Below are positions 26,741 to 35,109 of a stretch of DNA of 43,883 nt, piece by piece. Location of the stretch: positions 1 through 43,883 of the forward strand of contig CAJXKP010000021.1 in assembly GCA_913055565.1 (NCBI GenBank), given 5' to 3'. The position numbers and the translations under genes are program-made. Source of the stretch: an uncultured Ectothiorhodospiraceae bacterium. Its GTDB lineage: Bacteria > Pseudomonadota > Gammaproteobacteria > Nitrococcales > Nitrococcaceae. The notes beneath the pieces were generated by a model. It searched no databases and was not told where the DNA came from. It saw nothing but the letters and a program-made list of their open reading frames with translations. How positions within the stretch are numbered: the first letter of the stretch is position 1; each line of letters begins with the position of its first letter.

Positions 26741-28543
26741 GTGATACACACACGGTTAGCATCGGTCATCGTGGCAGCTGTGATCCTGGTGCTGCATGCC
26801 GCTCCGACGGCTCAGGGCGCGATCGATCAGTCGGATTTCCTGGCACCGGAGGAGGCCTTCCAGTATGAGGTCGTGCCGCGCGGTGATCAGCTCCTTGTTA
26901 AGTGGGACATCGCGCCGGACTACTACCTCTATCGTAAGCGCATGACCATCACCGGCCAGGCGGCCGAGCCGGCGGCCGTGGCGTACCCGGACGGCCAGGT
27001 TATTACGGACGAGAATTTCGGCGAGTCCGAGGTCTATTACAACCAGGCGGAGGTGGTGGTTGATCCGGGCGAGGTCCGCACCCTTGAGCTGAGCTGGCAG
27101 GGCTGTGCTGAGGCGGGGCTGTGCTACCCGCCCCAGAGCGCCACCGTGAGCCTGGACGGGCAGGTAGCCGATGCCGATTCAGGCACGGCTCCCGATGCCT
27201 CACAGCCTCAGGGGGCTGGCTCCCAGGCGGAAGATAAGTACCTCGCTAGCAGTCTCGCGCAAAGCAGCCTTGGCTGGAACCTGGCGTTGTTCTTCGGGCT
27301 GGGTCTGCTGCTGGTCTTTACACCTTGTGTGCTGCCCATGGTTCCCATCCTCTCCGCCGTGATCGTGGGCAGTCAGGCGGGGCGTGGTCGGGCCCTTAGC
27401 CTGTCACTGGCCTTTGTGGTCACCATGGCCACGACCTATGCCGTCCTCGGGGCGGCGGCGGGACTGGTGGGTGCCAACCTCCAGGCCATGTTCCAGGTGC
27501 CGCTGTTCATTGGTGGCCTGGCGGTAATCTTTGTGCTGCTAGCGCTGTCGATGTTTGGTGCCTACGAACTGCAGCTGCCGGCTTTCCTACGGGATCGCCT
27601 AGCCAGCATGAACAGCCGCCAGACCGGCGGCCACCTGGGCGGTGCCGCCCTGATGGGGTTCTTTTCCGCCCTGCTGGCCAGCCCCTGCATGACGGCGCCG
27701 CTGGCCGGTGCCCTCCTCTACATCGCCCAGTCGGGCGATGCGTTCTACGGCGGTCTGGGCCTATTGGCGCTGGGTCTGGGCATGGGGGCCCCGCTGGTGG
27801 CGTTCGGAACCCTGGGCGCCAGTCTGCTCCCCAAACCGGGCATCTGGATGAACGCCGTTAAATCGGTATTCGGCCTGATTTTGCTGGGCACCGCGATCTG
27901 GTTTTTGGAGCGGGTCGTTTGGGCCAGCGTGGTCATGGCGCTCTGGGGCATCCTCGCTGTCATTACAGCGGCCATGACCCTGAATGCCGTGCGCCATGCC
28001 GCCCTGGCGGAGGCGGTGCGAGCACTGGTGGCCGCGCTGGCCCTGGTGATGGGTCTGTGGGGCGGTCTGATGCTGGTTGGAGCCGCCGGCGGTGGCAGTG
28101 ATCCGCGCTCACCTTTAACGCCCTACGCCGGTGGTGAGGGGGGCGGCGAGGCCGAAGGGACCGATCGAGCGATGGCGCGTTTTAGCGCCATTAAGTCACC
28201 CGACGATCTGAACCAGGCCTTAGCCAGTGCCGGCGAGCAGGACCGGTGGACGCTGCTCGAGTTCTACGCGGACTGGTGCATCAGCTGTGAGGTCATCGAG
28301 GAAGAGGTCTTCGGTGACCCCGAGGTCCAGCAGGCACTGGCGGATGTGCAGCTCCTACAAGCGGATGTGACCGCCACGGACCGTGTTGATCAGAGGCTAA
28401 TGGATGAACTGCAGGTGGTTGGGCCGCCGACCATCATGCTGATCGGCCCGGACGGCAAAGAACGGCGCGGTTATCGGATTACCGGTGAGATCAGCAGTGA
28501 CGCGTTCCTGGACCGGCTCGCCGCTACTGGTGCGTCGCGCTGA
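26741..28543 (+). CDS. dsbD: Thiol:disulfide interchange protein DsbD
   Basis: A protein of 600 residues that carries electrons from cytoplasmic thioredoxin to the periplasm. After a signal peptide (1-26) comes the periplasmic alpha domain with Cys122 and Cys128 (GCAEAGLC), an eight-helix core with Cys196 (FTPCVLPM) and Cys316 (ASPCMTAP), a Gly/Glu-rich linker (about 450-480) and a C-terminal thioredoxin domain with WCISC (Cys513, Cys516). All six redox cysteines are present. The start is GTG 26741 after AAGGAG. It is the first gene of a three-gene operon with a TlpA-like fusion and dsbG, which it would keep reduced. It is likely controlled by the divergent two-component pair. Confidence 0.95.
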   Translation: MIHTRLASVIVAAVILVLHAAPTAQGAIDQSDFLAPEEAFQYEVVPRGDQLLVKWDIAPDYYLYRKRMTITGQAAEPAAVAYPDGQVITDENFGESEVYYNQAEVVVDPGEVRTLELSWQGCAEAGLCYPPQSATVSLDGQVADADSGTAPDASQPQGAGSQAEDKYLASSLAQSSLGWNLALFFGLGLLLVFTPCVLPMVPILSAVIVGSQAGRGRALSLSLAFVVTMATTYAVLGAAAGLVGANLQAMFQVPLFIGGLAVIFVLLALSMFGAYELQLPAFLRDRLASMNSRQTGGHLGGAALMGFFSALLASPCMTAPLAGALLYIAQSGDAFYGGLGLLALGLGMGAPLVAFGTLGASLLPKPGIWMNAVKSVFGLILLGTAIWFLERVVWASVVMALWGILAVITAAMTLNAVRHAALAEAVRALVAALALVMGLWGGLMLVGAAGGGSDPRSPLTPYAGGEGGGEAEGTDRAMARFSAIKSPDDLNQALASAGEQDRWTLLEFYADWCISCEVIEEEVFGDPEVQQALADVQLLQADVTATDRVDQRLMDELQVVGPPTIMLIGPDGKERRGYRITGEISSDAFLDRLAATGASR

Positions 28544-29373
28544 TGGGGTCATCGATTGCTGTGGGCCCGCTAAGCCTCCCAGTAGGCCAGGTCCTGATCC
28601 TAGTGGGGTTTATCGTGGCCCTGGTTGCCGGCGCCATTGCCGGGCGCTGGGGCCAGGTGAAAGTGGGCGGGCCACTGACGGATATCCTCCTCTGGTCCCT
28701 TATCTGTGCGCGTTTGGGCTTCGTCGCCCTCTACTTTCACCACTACTGGGATGATCCGCTGGGTATTATCGACATCCGCGATGGCGGTTTTCATCTGCTC
28801 TATGGCCTGGTCGGTGGCGTTTTTGCAACGACCTACCAGCTCTGGCGTTACCCCCCGGTGCGCCAACCGCTGGGTGTTGCGGTGACCGTCGGGGTCTTGG
28901 TCTGGGCGCTTCCCGTGGCGCTGATCAAACGGATGCCCGGCGAGGGGCAGGGTGTCCCGGATGGCGTGGTTGAGTCACTTGATGGCGAAGCCCGGGCGCT
29001 GGATGCCATGGCCGATGGCCGACCGATGGTCGTTAATCTATGGGCCTCCTGGTGTCCCCCGTGTGTGCGTGAAATGCCCGTGCTGGAAAAGGCCCAGGAA
29101 ACCCATGACGGGATTGCCTTCGTGTTCGTCAATCAGGGACAAGGCCCGCCGGCCATCAATAGCTTCCTCGAAGAGCAGGGCCTCACGCTAGACAACGTGG
29201 TCCTGGACGGTCAGCAGCGGATAGCGTCCGAAACCGGGAGCCGGGGACTGCCTACCACGCTTTTCTACAACGCCTCAGGCCAATTGGTGGCCACCCATCA
29301 CGGCGCGCTCTCCAGCGCGACGCTCGCGGCTAACCTTTCCGAGTTCGATACCGACGGAGGAGATAACCCTTGA
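28543..29373 (+). CDS. Membrane Lgt-like / TlpA thioredoxin fusion
   Basis: A protein of 276 residues. The N-terminal half has about four membrane helices (15-33, 47-66, 82-100, 110-128) with ARLGFVALYF and GGFHLLYGLVGG, resembling a shortened Lgt membrane domain. The C-terminal half is a periplasmic TlpA-type thioredoxin with WASWCPPC (Cys171, Cys174) and the cis-Pro in GLPTTLFY. Catalytic transfer of diacylglycerol is doubtful because the Lgt part is short. It probably serves as an anchored reductase that receives electrons from DsbD. The start overlaps the dsbD stop by 1 nt, and its stop overlaps the dsbG start. Confidence 0.85.
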   Translation: MGSSIAVGPLSLPVGQVLILVGFIVALVAGAIAGRWGQVKVGGPLTDILLWSLICARLGFVALYFHHYWDDPLGIIDIRDGGFHLLYGLVGGVFATTYQLWRYPPVRQPLGVAVTVGVLVWALPVALIKRMPGEGQGVPDGVVESLDGEARALDAMADGRPMVVNLWASWCPPCVREMPVLEKAQETHDGIAFVFVNQGQGPPAINSFLEEQGLTLDNVVLDGQQRIASETGSRGLPTTLFYNASGQLVATHHGALSSATLAANLSEFDTDGGDNP

Positions 29374-29948
29374 TGATCGTAACCGCCGCGCGAACCCAGC
29401 GGTTCGTGACTGCCAGCCTATTACTGTTGCTGCTAGCCGTCCCTGCCCATGCCCAGTCAGCGGGCAACGATGGCAAGGCAGTCTGGCAGGCCCTTGAGGA
29501 CAGCCAGTGGGTGCCGGACGGTGCCGATGATGCCGACACCGTCGTGTATACCTTCACCGACCCCAACTGCCCCTATTGCCACAAGTTCCGGGAGTTGGCT
29601 GCGCCCTGGATAAAAGCCGGCAAGGTCCAGCTGCGGCATATCATGGTGGGTCTCATTAAGGAGAGCAGTGTCCCCAAGGCCGCCACCATCCTCGCCAGCA
29701 GTGAACCATCCGAGCTCCTAAGCCGCCATCAGCGTACCTTCGATTCCGGTGGCATACAGGCCGCCGAGGAGCTGGATGTAACGGCCCGTCAGCAGGTTGC
29801 CCAGAACACACGCCTGATGCAGCAGCTGGGAGCCAGGGCCACGCCAACCGTCGTGTATTGGGATTCAAACGGGGAGATCGCGGCCAAACAGGGCGCTCCC
29901 CGGCCTGAGGACATGCCGGCGATTATGGGCAGCCCCAAGCCGGAGTAG
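29373..29948 (+). CDS. dsbG: DsbG/DsbC-like thiol:disulfide protein, catalytic domain only
   Basis: A periplasmic protein of 191 residues. The signal peptide ends AHA-Q near residue 27. The thioredoxin fold has CPYC (Cys66, Cys69) and the cis-Pro loop ATPTVVYW. Classical DsbG and DsbC are about 235-250 residues and have an N-terminal dimerisation domain; here only about 20 residues lie between the signal and the thioredoxin fold, so it is probably monomeric. ATG 29373 overlaps the previous stop (TGATG), with GGAGGAG upstream. A role in rescuing oxidised cysteines with the upstream DsbD is inferred. Confidence 0.88.
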   Translation: MIVTAARTQRFVTASLLLLLLAVPAHAQSAGNDGKAVWQALEDSQWVPDGADDADTVVYTFTDPNCPYCHKFRELAAPWIKAGKVQLRHIMVGLIKESSVPKAATILASSEPSELLSRHQRTFDSGGIQAAEELDVTARQQVAQNTRLMQQLGARATPTVVYWDSNGEIAAKQGAPRPEDMPAIMGSPKPE

Positions 29949-30095
29949 ATCCGCTTTAGGCTAACGGTACGGGAGCATCGTGCTGTGACTCCCCGGGAGA
30001 TGCCGGCGACAAGGGCGTCCTTGGCTGGCCGACGTCGTATGCTGCCGCCATCTTCGCCTTGGGCTTTCGTGTGGCGCCAAGCTCAAGGGGCGTCT

Positions 30096-30163
30096 CGCGT
30101 CATGGATTGCATGGCGGCGCTTCGCAATGTCGCTGCGATGCCCGCCGGGTGCCCAGCGCCTGA
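30096..30163 (+). pseudogene. Decayed fragment of the relA 3' end
   Basis: This stretch matches relA positions 24514-24579 at roughly nine bases in ten, from CGCGTCATGGAT to the stop region (CTGA), with one 3-base and some single-base changes. In one frame it reads SRVMDCMAALRNV, where RelA has SRVMDRVAALRNV. Only the last 20 or so codons are present; weaker similarity may extend back to 30071. It is a partial duplication in the same orientation, about 5.6 kb from the parent. It lies in a 414-bp gap (29949-30362) without an intact gene. Confidence 0.75.
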
Positions 30164-30253
30164 TCGGCGCGTACGCCGTCCTCTGCCGCTGCAATGCCCG
30201 CGTAAGTATCAACAATCACCGCAGCGGGTGCTGCCATGGTAAGCACGCCTATT

Positions 30254-30283
30254 TGACGCGGTTTAAACCAGTTCGCTAATCTA
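30254..30283 (+). promoter_or_regulatory. Sigma70-type promoter of the 30.4-31.4 kb genes
   Basis: TTGACG (30254-30259) and TAATCT (30278-30283) are 18 nt apart in locally AT-rich DNA that includes the palindrome GTTTAAAC. Transcription would begin about 70 nt before the ATG at 30363. Confidence 0.55.
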
Positions 30284-30362
30284 ACTAGCAAAGCGAAGGC
30301 TGCTTAGTCGATAACGGTCTTTAAAACACATTGCTGCTGACAAAATAAAAGGACTTACAACG

Positions 30363-30889
30363 ATGACGGACCAACTTCCGTATCCCAACGTCCCATCGAG
30401 CAAGCGTGGCAAGATCCGCTACTTGGCGCGCGTAATCAGGGTTGAGCCCATCCATCTTAAAGATGTCCCCGACGACAAGGCAGCACAGGCCCTGGTGGGC
30501 GTAATCCTCTTCCATCATGCGGATACGCCCGGCAACGGCAAATTAAGAAGCTGATCCATAGCCTGCCCGGACCCGCGCGGATGCGGCTGGATATGCGGAT
30601 CACGGATACCTTGGTCCACAAGTCCTGGGGTGTCTGGTCTTTATCTACTGAAGAACTCAAGCAGCGTGAAGATGCCTTGGAATGGTTCAATAATGTTGGT
30701 TCATTCTTAGGTCTGAGCTTCAGTGGGGCGACAATAAAAGATATTGTTAAAGGCTTTCTTGATCCTAGAAAGATAGAGAAAAAAGCGAACGCTATGTTGG
30801 CCCTGGTCATCGGCGGACTTTACCTTAGGACGAGTAATGCCGAGAGCCGGATGGAAGATGAGATTGGCCGGCGTGCCGAGGATTTCTAG
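30363..30889 (+). pseudogene. Unknown gene, apparently split by a frameshift
   Basis: I do not recognise this gene. A first reading frame opens at ATG 30363 with AAGGA upstream and runs 63 codons to TGA at 30552. A second, in the -1 frame, is open through this point from before 30545 and runs to TAG at 30887. Together they look like one protein of about 175 residues (start MTDQLPYPNVPSS, middle KKLIHSLPGPARMRLDMR, end IGRRAEDF). The second part has a Gly/Ser-rich helix-like stretch (FLGLSFSGATIKDIV) and a hydrophobic one (AMLALVIGGLYL). If not a frameshift, the second part could start at ATG 30581. Base use is clearly more AT-rich than the neighbours, which suggests transfer. Confidence 0.5.
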
Positions 30890-30891
30890 GG

Positions 30892-31434
30892 ATGACTAAC
30901 TCCTCTTCAATGGCTGACGTATATATTAGCGAGGCCGCGTGGAGGCTTTATAGCGCGGAGTGGTTTATTAATGCCCGTGTCTGGTCACCGGTGCTTATCT
31001 TTCCCGTGTTTGTGATGGCCTCATTGCTGGGCCTGCCGGTTCCGTTTTTTTTCGAGAATGTAGCGGTGTGGATCGAGGTGGGTGTTTTCTTCATTGCCGT
31101 TTATGGTTGTGTCGAATTATTGCCCTGGCTTGCAGCCCGGCTGTGGCCACGGCCGACCCGGCAGATTCTTCGTGTCGATGAAGATACGTTGCATGTTCGC
31201 CTTGAACGCCAGCTGGATATCCCTTTGTGTGAGTTGGCTCGGGTGAGCTTTCAATCCCCGAGGCTGGTTCTGTTATTCCCAAGGCTGTATTTGCATTTCG
31301 AGCGCCAGGATGGCTCGGAATTTCTGGTTCAGACCGGTGTGGCGGACAGTCGATTATTCGAGGCCCTGGACTCATTGAACCAGTGGCTTCGAGGCGGCGA
31401 GGCTTCCGCTGACACCACCGATGAGGGCCGGTAA
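30892..31434 (+). CDS. Unknown two-helix membrane protein
   Basis: Not recognised. It has 180 residues: a short N-terminal soluble part, two hydrophobic helices (about 30-54 and 58-82), then a soluble C-terminal domain of about 90 residues that alternates hydrophobic and charged residues (TRQILRVDEDTLHVRLERQ, then RLYLHFERQDGSEFLVQTG). This looks like a small beta-barrel of the bacterial PH-like kind, but that is a guess. The ATG is 2 bp after the stop of the split gene upstream, so the two form a coupled pair. Base composition is lower in GC than the flanking core genes. It is convergent with the ferredoxin gene. Confidence 0.75.
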   Translation: MTNSSSMADVYISEAAWRLYSAEWFINARVWSPVLIFPVFVMASLLGLPVPFFFENVAVWIEVGVFFIAVYGCVELLPWLAARLWPRPTRQILRVDEDTLHVRLERQLDIPLCELARVSFQSPRLVLLFPRLYLHFERQDGSEFLVQTGVADSRLFEALDSLNQWLRGGEASADTTDEGR

Positions 31435-31593
31435 CCGAACAGCGTTCATACGCAGGTTGGTGCTACTGCGATTGGTGTTGGCGGGGTTGCCGGATCGGTT
31501 TGAGGATGGCGATTGAACAGCCCGTCATTGCCAGGCGCCGCTTTTGGAAAGAGAGGATTGGCGTTGCGGGCCGTTACGAGGCTGGGGCGCTTG

Positions 31594-31917
31594 TTAGCGC
31601 TCCAGCAGCTCATACTTGCCTTCCTTGCCGTCCCACTGCTCGGCGTCCTCAGGCGGATCCGTCTTCTGGTTGATGACGGGCCACTCTTGAGATAGTTCGG
31701 CGTTAAGGTCCTGCCAGAAGCCCATGGAGGGCGGCAGATCGTCCTCGGAATAGATGGCCTCGGCCGGGCACTCCGGCTCGCAGAGGGTGCAGTCGATGCA
31801 CTCGTCCGGATCGATGGCCAGCATGTTCGGTCCTTCGTGGAAGCAGTCCACGGGGCAGACCTCAACACAGTCGGTGTACTTGCACTTAATGCAATTCTCG
31901 GTGACGACGTACGTCAT
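31594..31917 (-). CDS. fdxA: 7Fe ferredoxin (FdxA)
   Basis: A ferredoxin of 107 residues of the Azotobacter FdI type. The cysteines fit one [3Fe-4S] cluster (Cys9, 17, 50) and one [4Fe-4S] cluster (Cys21, 40, 43, 46), with Cys12 and Cys25 in the positions usual for the family. The C-terminal extension (about 60-107) is also typical. GGAGAAG lies just before ATG 31917. It is 79 bp downstream of mutS on the same strand; mutS-fdxA is a recurrent pair in gammaproteobacteria. The electron partners are unknown. Confidence 0.95.
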   Translation of the reverse strand: MTYVVTENCIKCKYTDCVEVCPVDCFHEGPNMLAIDPDECIDCTLCEPECPAEAIYSEDDLPPSMGFWQDLNAELSQEWPVINQKTDPPEDAEQWDGKEGKYELLER

Positions 31918-31996
31918 TCACGCTTCTCCATTAACTTAGCATCGATCAAGTTACCAGGCTGCGCTGGGGCATCAACCTACACGCGTGAGGGGAATC

Positions 31997-34582
31997 TCAG
32001 TCCCGGCGCTCAGCGTCCTTTTTGAGCTCGTAGACCAGATCCAGCGCCTGACGTGGCGAGAGCTCATCCGGCGAGGTATCGCGCAGGCGCTCGACCACGG
32101 GGTGTAGCGCGGCCGTCTCGGCAGCGCTGAACAGTGGCATCTGGACCTGATCGCTGTCGCCCTGGGCCGCGGTGTCCGTCTCCAGCTGCTCGAGCTTGCT
32201 CCGGGCGCTGTCGATGACGGCGGGCGGCACGCCCGCCAGCGCGGCGACCTGCAGGCCGTAGCTCTGGTTGGCCGGCCCGTCCTTAACGGTATGCAGGAAC
32301 ACGATCCGCTCGCCGTGCTCCACGGCGTCCAGATGCACGTTGGCCACACCAGGGTAGTGATCGGGCAGGACGGTCATCTCGAAGTAGTGCGTGGCGAACA
32401 GGGTGTAGGCCCCGATGCGCTCCGCTAGATCGGCGGCCGTGGCCCAGGCCAGGGCCAGGCCGTCGAAGGTACTGGTACCGCGGCCGATCTCATCGAGCAG
32501 CACCAGGCTGTTAGCCGTGGCGTTATGGAGGATGTTCGCCGTCTCGGTCATCTCGACCATAAAGGTCGAGCGCCCGCCGGCCAGGTCATCGGAGGCGCCG
32601 ATGCGCGTAAAGACCCGATCCAGCGGGCCCAGGCGCACGCGGGCGGCCGGCACGAAGCTGCCCATGGCAGCGAGGATGGCGATGAGCGCGGTCTGGCGCA
32701 TGAACGTCGATTTGCCGCCCATGTTGGGGCCCGTGAGGAGCAGCATGCAGCGGTCATCGGTTAGATGCACATCGTTGGGCACGAAGGGCGCGTCGAGCAC
32801 GCGCTCGACCACGGGGTGGCGGCCAGCCTCGATCTCGACGCCCGGTGCGTCGCCCAGTTCGGGGCGCACGTAGTCCAGGCGCTCGGCACGCTCGGCGAGG
32901 GCGGCCAGGGCGTCGGCCTCAGCCATGGCCTCACCGAACCGCTGGATGGCCGACAAGGCCTCGTTGAGCGCGTCCAGCAGTGTCTCGTAGAGGGTCTTCT
33001 CACGCGCGAGGGCCTTCTCGCGCGCCGATAGTACCCGATCCTCGAAGTCCTTGAGCTCGGGGGTGATATAGCGCTCGGCGGCCTTGAGCGTCTGGCGGCG
33101 GATGTAGTGATCCGGTGCGTCCTCGCTCTGGCCGCGGCTGATCTCGATATAGTAGCCGTGAACGCGGTTGTAGTTGACCTTGAGTGTGCTAATGCCCGTG
33201 GCCTCGCGCTCGCGCTGCTCAAGGTCTACCAAGAATTGATCGGCGTTGCGCGACAGGCCACGGAGCTCATCGAGCTCGTCGTCATAGCCGTCGGCGATGA
33301 CGCCGCCGTCGCGGGTAACCACGGGCGGGTTAGCCACGATGGCCTGATCCAGCGTGGCCGCTAGTTCGGTGAGCGGGGTCAGCCGTTGCGCCAGGTCGGC
33401 GAGCAGCGAGGTGTCAGTGTGCGGTTCCAGCAGCTCGGCCAGGCAGGGCAGGCGATGCAGGGCATCGCGTAGACCTGTCAGATCGCGGGGCTTGGCCGAG
33501 CGCAGGGCGAGGCGAGCGGTGATGCGCTCGACATCGGCCACACCCCGCAACGCATCGCGCAGCTCAGGGGCCGTGCGCCCCTGGAGGACGGCCTCGATGG
33601 CGTCCTGGCGCCGGCGCAGCGTGGCGCGCTCGCGCAACGGTCGCCCCAGCCAGCGCCGCAGCAGCCGGCTGCCCATGCCGCTGACCGCCGTATCGATCAC
33701 CCAGGCCAGGGTATGCTCGGTGCCGCCGCTTAAGTTGTGCTCGATCTCAAGGTTGCGCCGGCTCGCGGCGTCGATGACCACGGCGTCGTCGCTGGCCTCC
33801 AGCTGGAGGCCCCGGATATGGGGCAGGGCGGCGCGCTGGGTCTCGCTAACATACTGCAGCAGGCTACCGGCCGCGCTAATCGCGAGCGGCATCTCGGCGA
33901 CGCCGAAGCCCGCCAAATCCTGGGTGCCGAACTGGCGCGCGAGCAGCCGCTCGGCGGTGTCGTACTCGAAGTGCCAGGGCGCCCGGCTGGTTACGCCGGG
34001 GCGCTCGCGCAGCCCCTCCGGCAGGGTGCCGGCCTCGCTGACCAGCAGCTCCGCGGGTTGCAGGCGCTCAATCTCGGCGAGCAGTTCCTGTTCCGAGGCG
34101 GCGGAGGTAACCCGGAACCGCCCGCTGGATAGCTCCAGGGTAGCGATGCCGTAGTCCGTGCCCCCGCCGTGGATGGCGGTAAGCAGGTTGCTGTGGCGCT
34201 CTTCGAGTAGCGACTCCTCGGTTAATGTCCCGGGGGTAACCACGCGCACAACCTGGCGTTCCACGGGCCCCTTGGCCGTCGCCGGGTCGCCCAGTTGCTC
34301 GCATATCGCCACCGATTCCCCCTGCCGGACGAGCCGTGCCAGGTAGGACTCGCAGGTATGCACGGGCACCCCGGCCATGGGGATGGGCTCGCCGCCCGAT
34401 TCACCACGTGCGGTGAGCGTAATATCCAGCAGTCCCGCGGCGCGGCGGGCATCCTCGTAGAACAGCTCGTAGAAATCGCCCATGCGGTAGAACAGCAGGA
34501 TTTCCGGGTGCTCGGCCTTGATGCGCAGGTACTGCTGCATCATGGGTGTGTGCTGGGCGCTGGACTCGGCGCTCTGGCTCAT
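31997..34582 (-). CDS. mutS: DNA mismatch repair protein MutS
   Basis: A mismatch recognition ATPase of 861 residues, full length. The mismatch-binding Phe-X-Glu lies in RMGDFYELF near residue 35. Walker A is [10 protein letters not shown] (about 616-625) and the Walker B region is [11 protein letters not shown]. The C terminus has the small dimerisation part ending [10 protein letters not shown]. The start is ATG 34582; the ribosome site (GATGAG) is weak. It works with MutL, which is not in the window. fdxA follows. Confidence 0.97.
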   Translation of the reverse strand: MSQSAESSAQHTPMMQQYLRIKAEHPEILLFYRMGDFYELFYEDARRAAGLLDITLTARGESGGEPIPMAGVPVHTCESYLARLVRQGESVAICEQLGDPATAKGPVERQVVRVVTPGTLTEESLLEERHSNLLTAIHGGGTDYGIATLELSSGRFRVTSAASEQELLAEIERLQPAELLVSEAGTLPEGLRERPGVTSRAPWHFEYDTAERLLARQFGTQDLAGFGVAEMPLAISAAGSLLQYVSETQRAALPHIRGLQLEASDDAVVIDAASRRNLEIEHNLSGGTEHTLAWVIDTAVSGMGSRLLRRWLGRPLRERATLRRRQDAIEAVLQGRTAPELRDALRGVADVERITARLALRSAKPRDLTGLRDALHRLPCLAELLEPHTDTSLLADLAQRLTPLTELAATLDQAIVANPPVVTRDGGVIADGYDDELDELRGLSRNADQFLVDLEQREREATGISTLKVNYNRVHGYYIEISRGQSEDAPDHYIRRQTLKAAERYITPELKDFEDRVLSAREKALAREKTLYETLLDALNEALSAIQRFGEAMAEADALAALAERAERLDYVRPELGDAPGVEIEAGRHPVVERVLDAPFVPNDVHLTDDRCMLLLTGPNMGGKSTFMRQTALIAILAAMGSFVPAARVRLGPLDRVFTRIGASDDLAGGRSTFMVEMTETANILHNATANSLVLLDEIGRGTSTFDGLALAWATAADLAERIGAYTLFATHYFEMTVLPDHYPGVANVHLDAVEHGERIVFLHTVKDGPANQSYGLQVAALAGVPPAVIDSARSKLEQLETDTAAQGDSDQVQMPLFSAAETAALHPVVERLRDTSPDELSPRQALDLVYELKKDAERRD

Positions 34583-35109
34583 GCGGGGCTCATCGACGGT
34601 GCTGCTAGGTAAGCCGGCAGTATACCGGCGTGCGGTCGCCGTTGCCGAGGCGCGCCCTCAATCAGCCTGCGAGTTCGGCGCCGACGCAGCGTATCGCTGC
34701 TGAGGTATAACCCTCTCCTCCAAATGCCTGGCGCTTCTTGCGCGCCAAATCTCTTGACTCGGTAAGATTTTGAATCCCGCACGCACACGAGATAGCAGCC
34801 TCAGTGCAAGCTACTGTCAGCCAGCCAATCACTGGCCTAAGGAGCTTGGGCCATAGCGGCGCGTTATCGTCGGTCGGTGGGTGAGCTAAGCCAGATGCAC
34901 TCCTTAAGGGCTATCAAGAACGCTGGCATTCGTTTGCGTGGCCCTGCGCTAGGATTTCGGCGTGAAGGGATGCACAATACGATTAATCGTCCGTCATTTA
35001 GCCTAACGCGCATGACTGGTCGCCGACTCTAACGGCCATGGATGGGTCGTAGCGCTGACTGGCGGTCGTCCGATATCTGAAAGTAGCGGCTCAGTGAGAT
35101 CCAAGCAGC
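34583..35109. other. Intergenic region between mutS and the PAS-GGDEF gene
   Basis: The two flanking genes diverge across 527 bp. I see the mutS -10 element and an isolated TTGACT at about 34754, but no complete promoter for the rightward gene, no RNA gene and no open frame with coding character. Confidence 0.5.
34619..34624 (-). promoter_or_regulatory. Candidate -10 element of mutS
   Basis: TATACT on the minus strand lies 37 nt before the mutS ATG, inside the near-palindrome GCCGGTATACTGCCGGC. No good -35 hexamer is seen at 16-18 nt. Confidence 0.35.

Noticed and set aside
34928-34942. Sigma54-like sequence TGGCATTCGTTTGC upstream of the cyclase gene
   Set aside because: GG and GC are 9 nt apart, not the required 10, so it is unlikely to be used.
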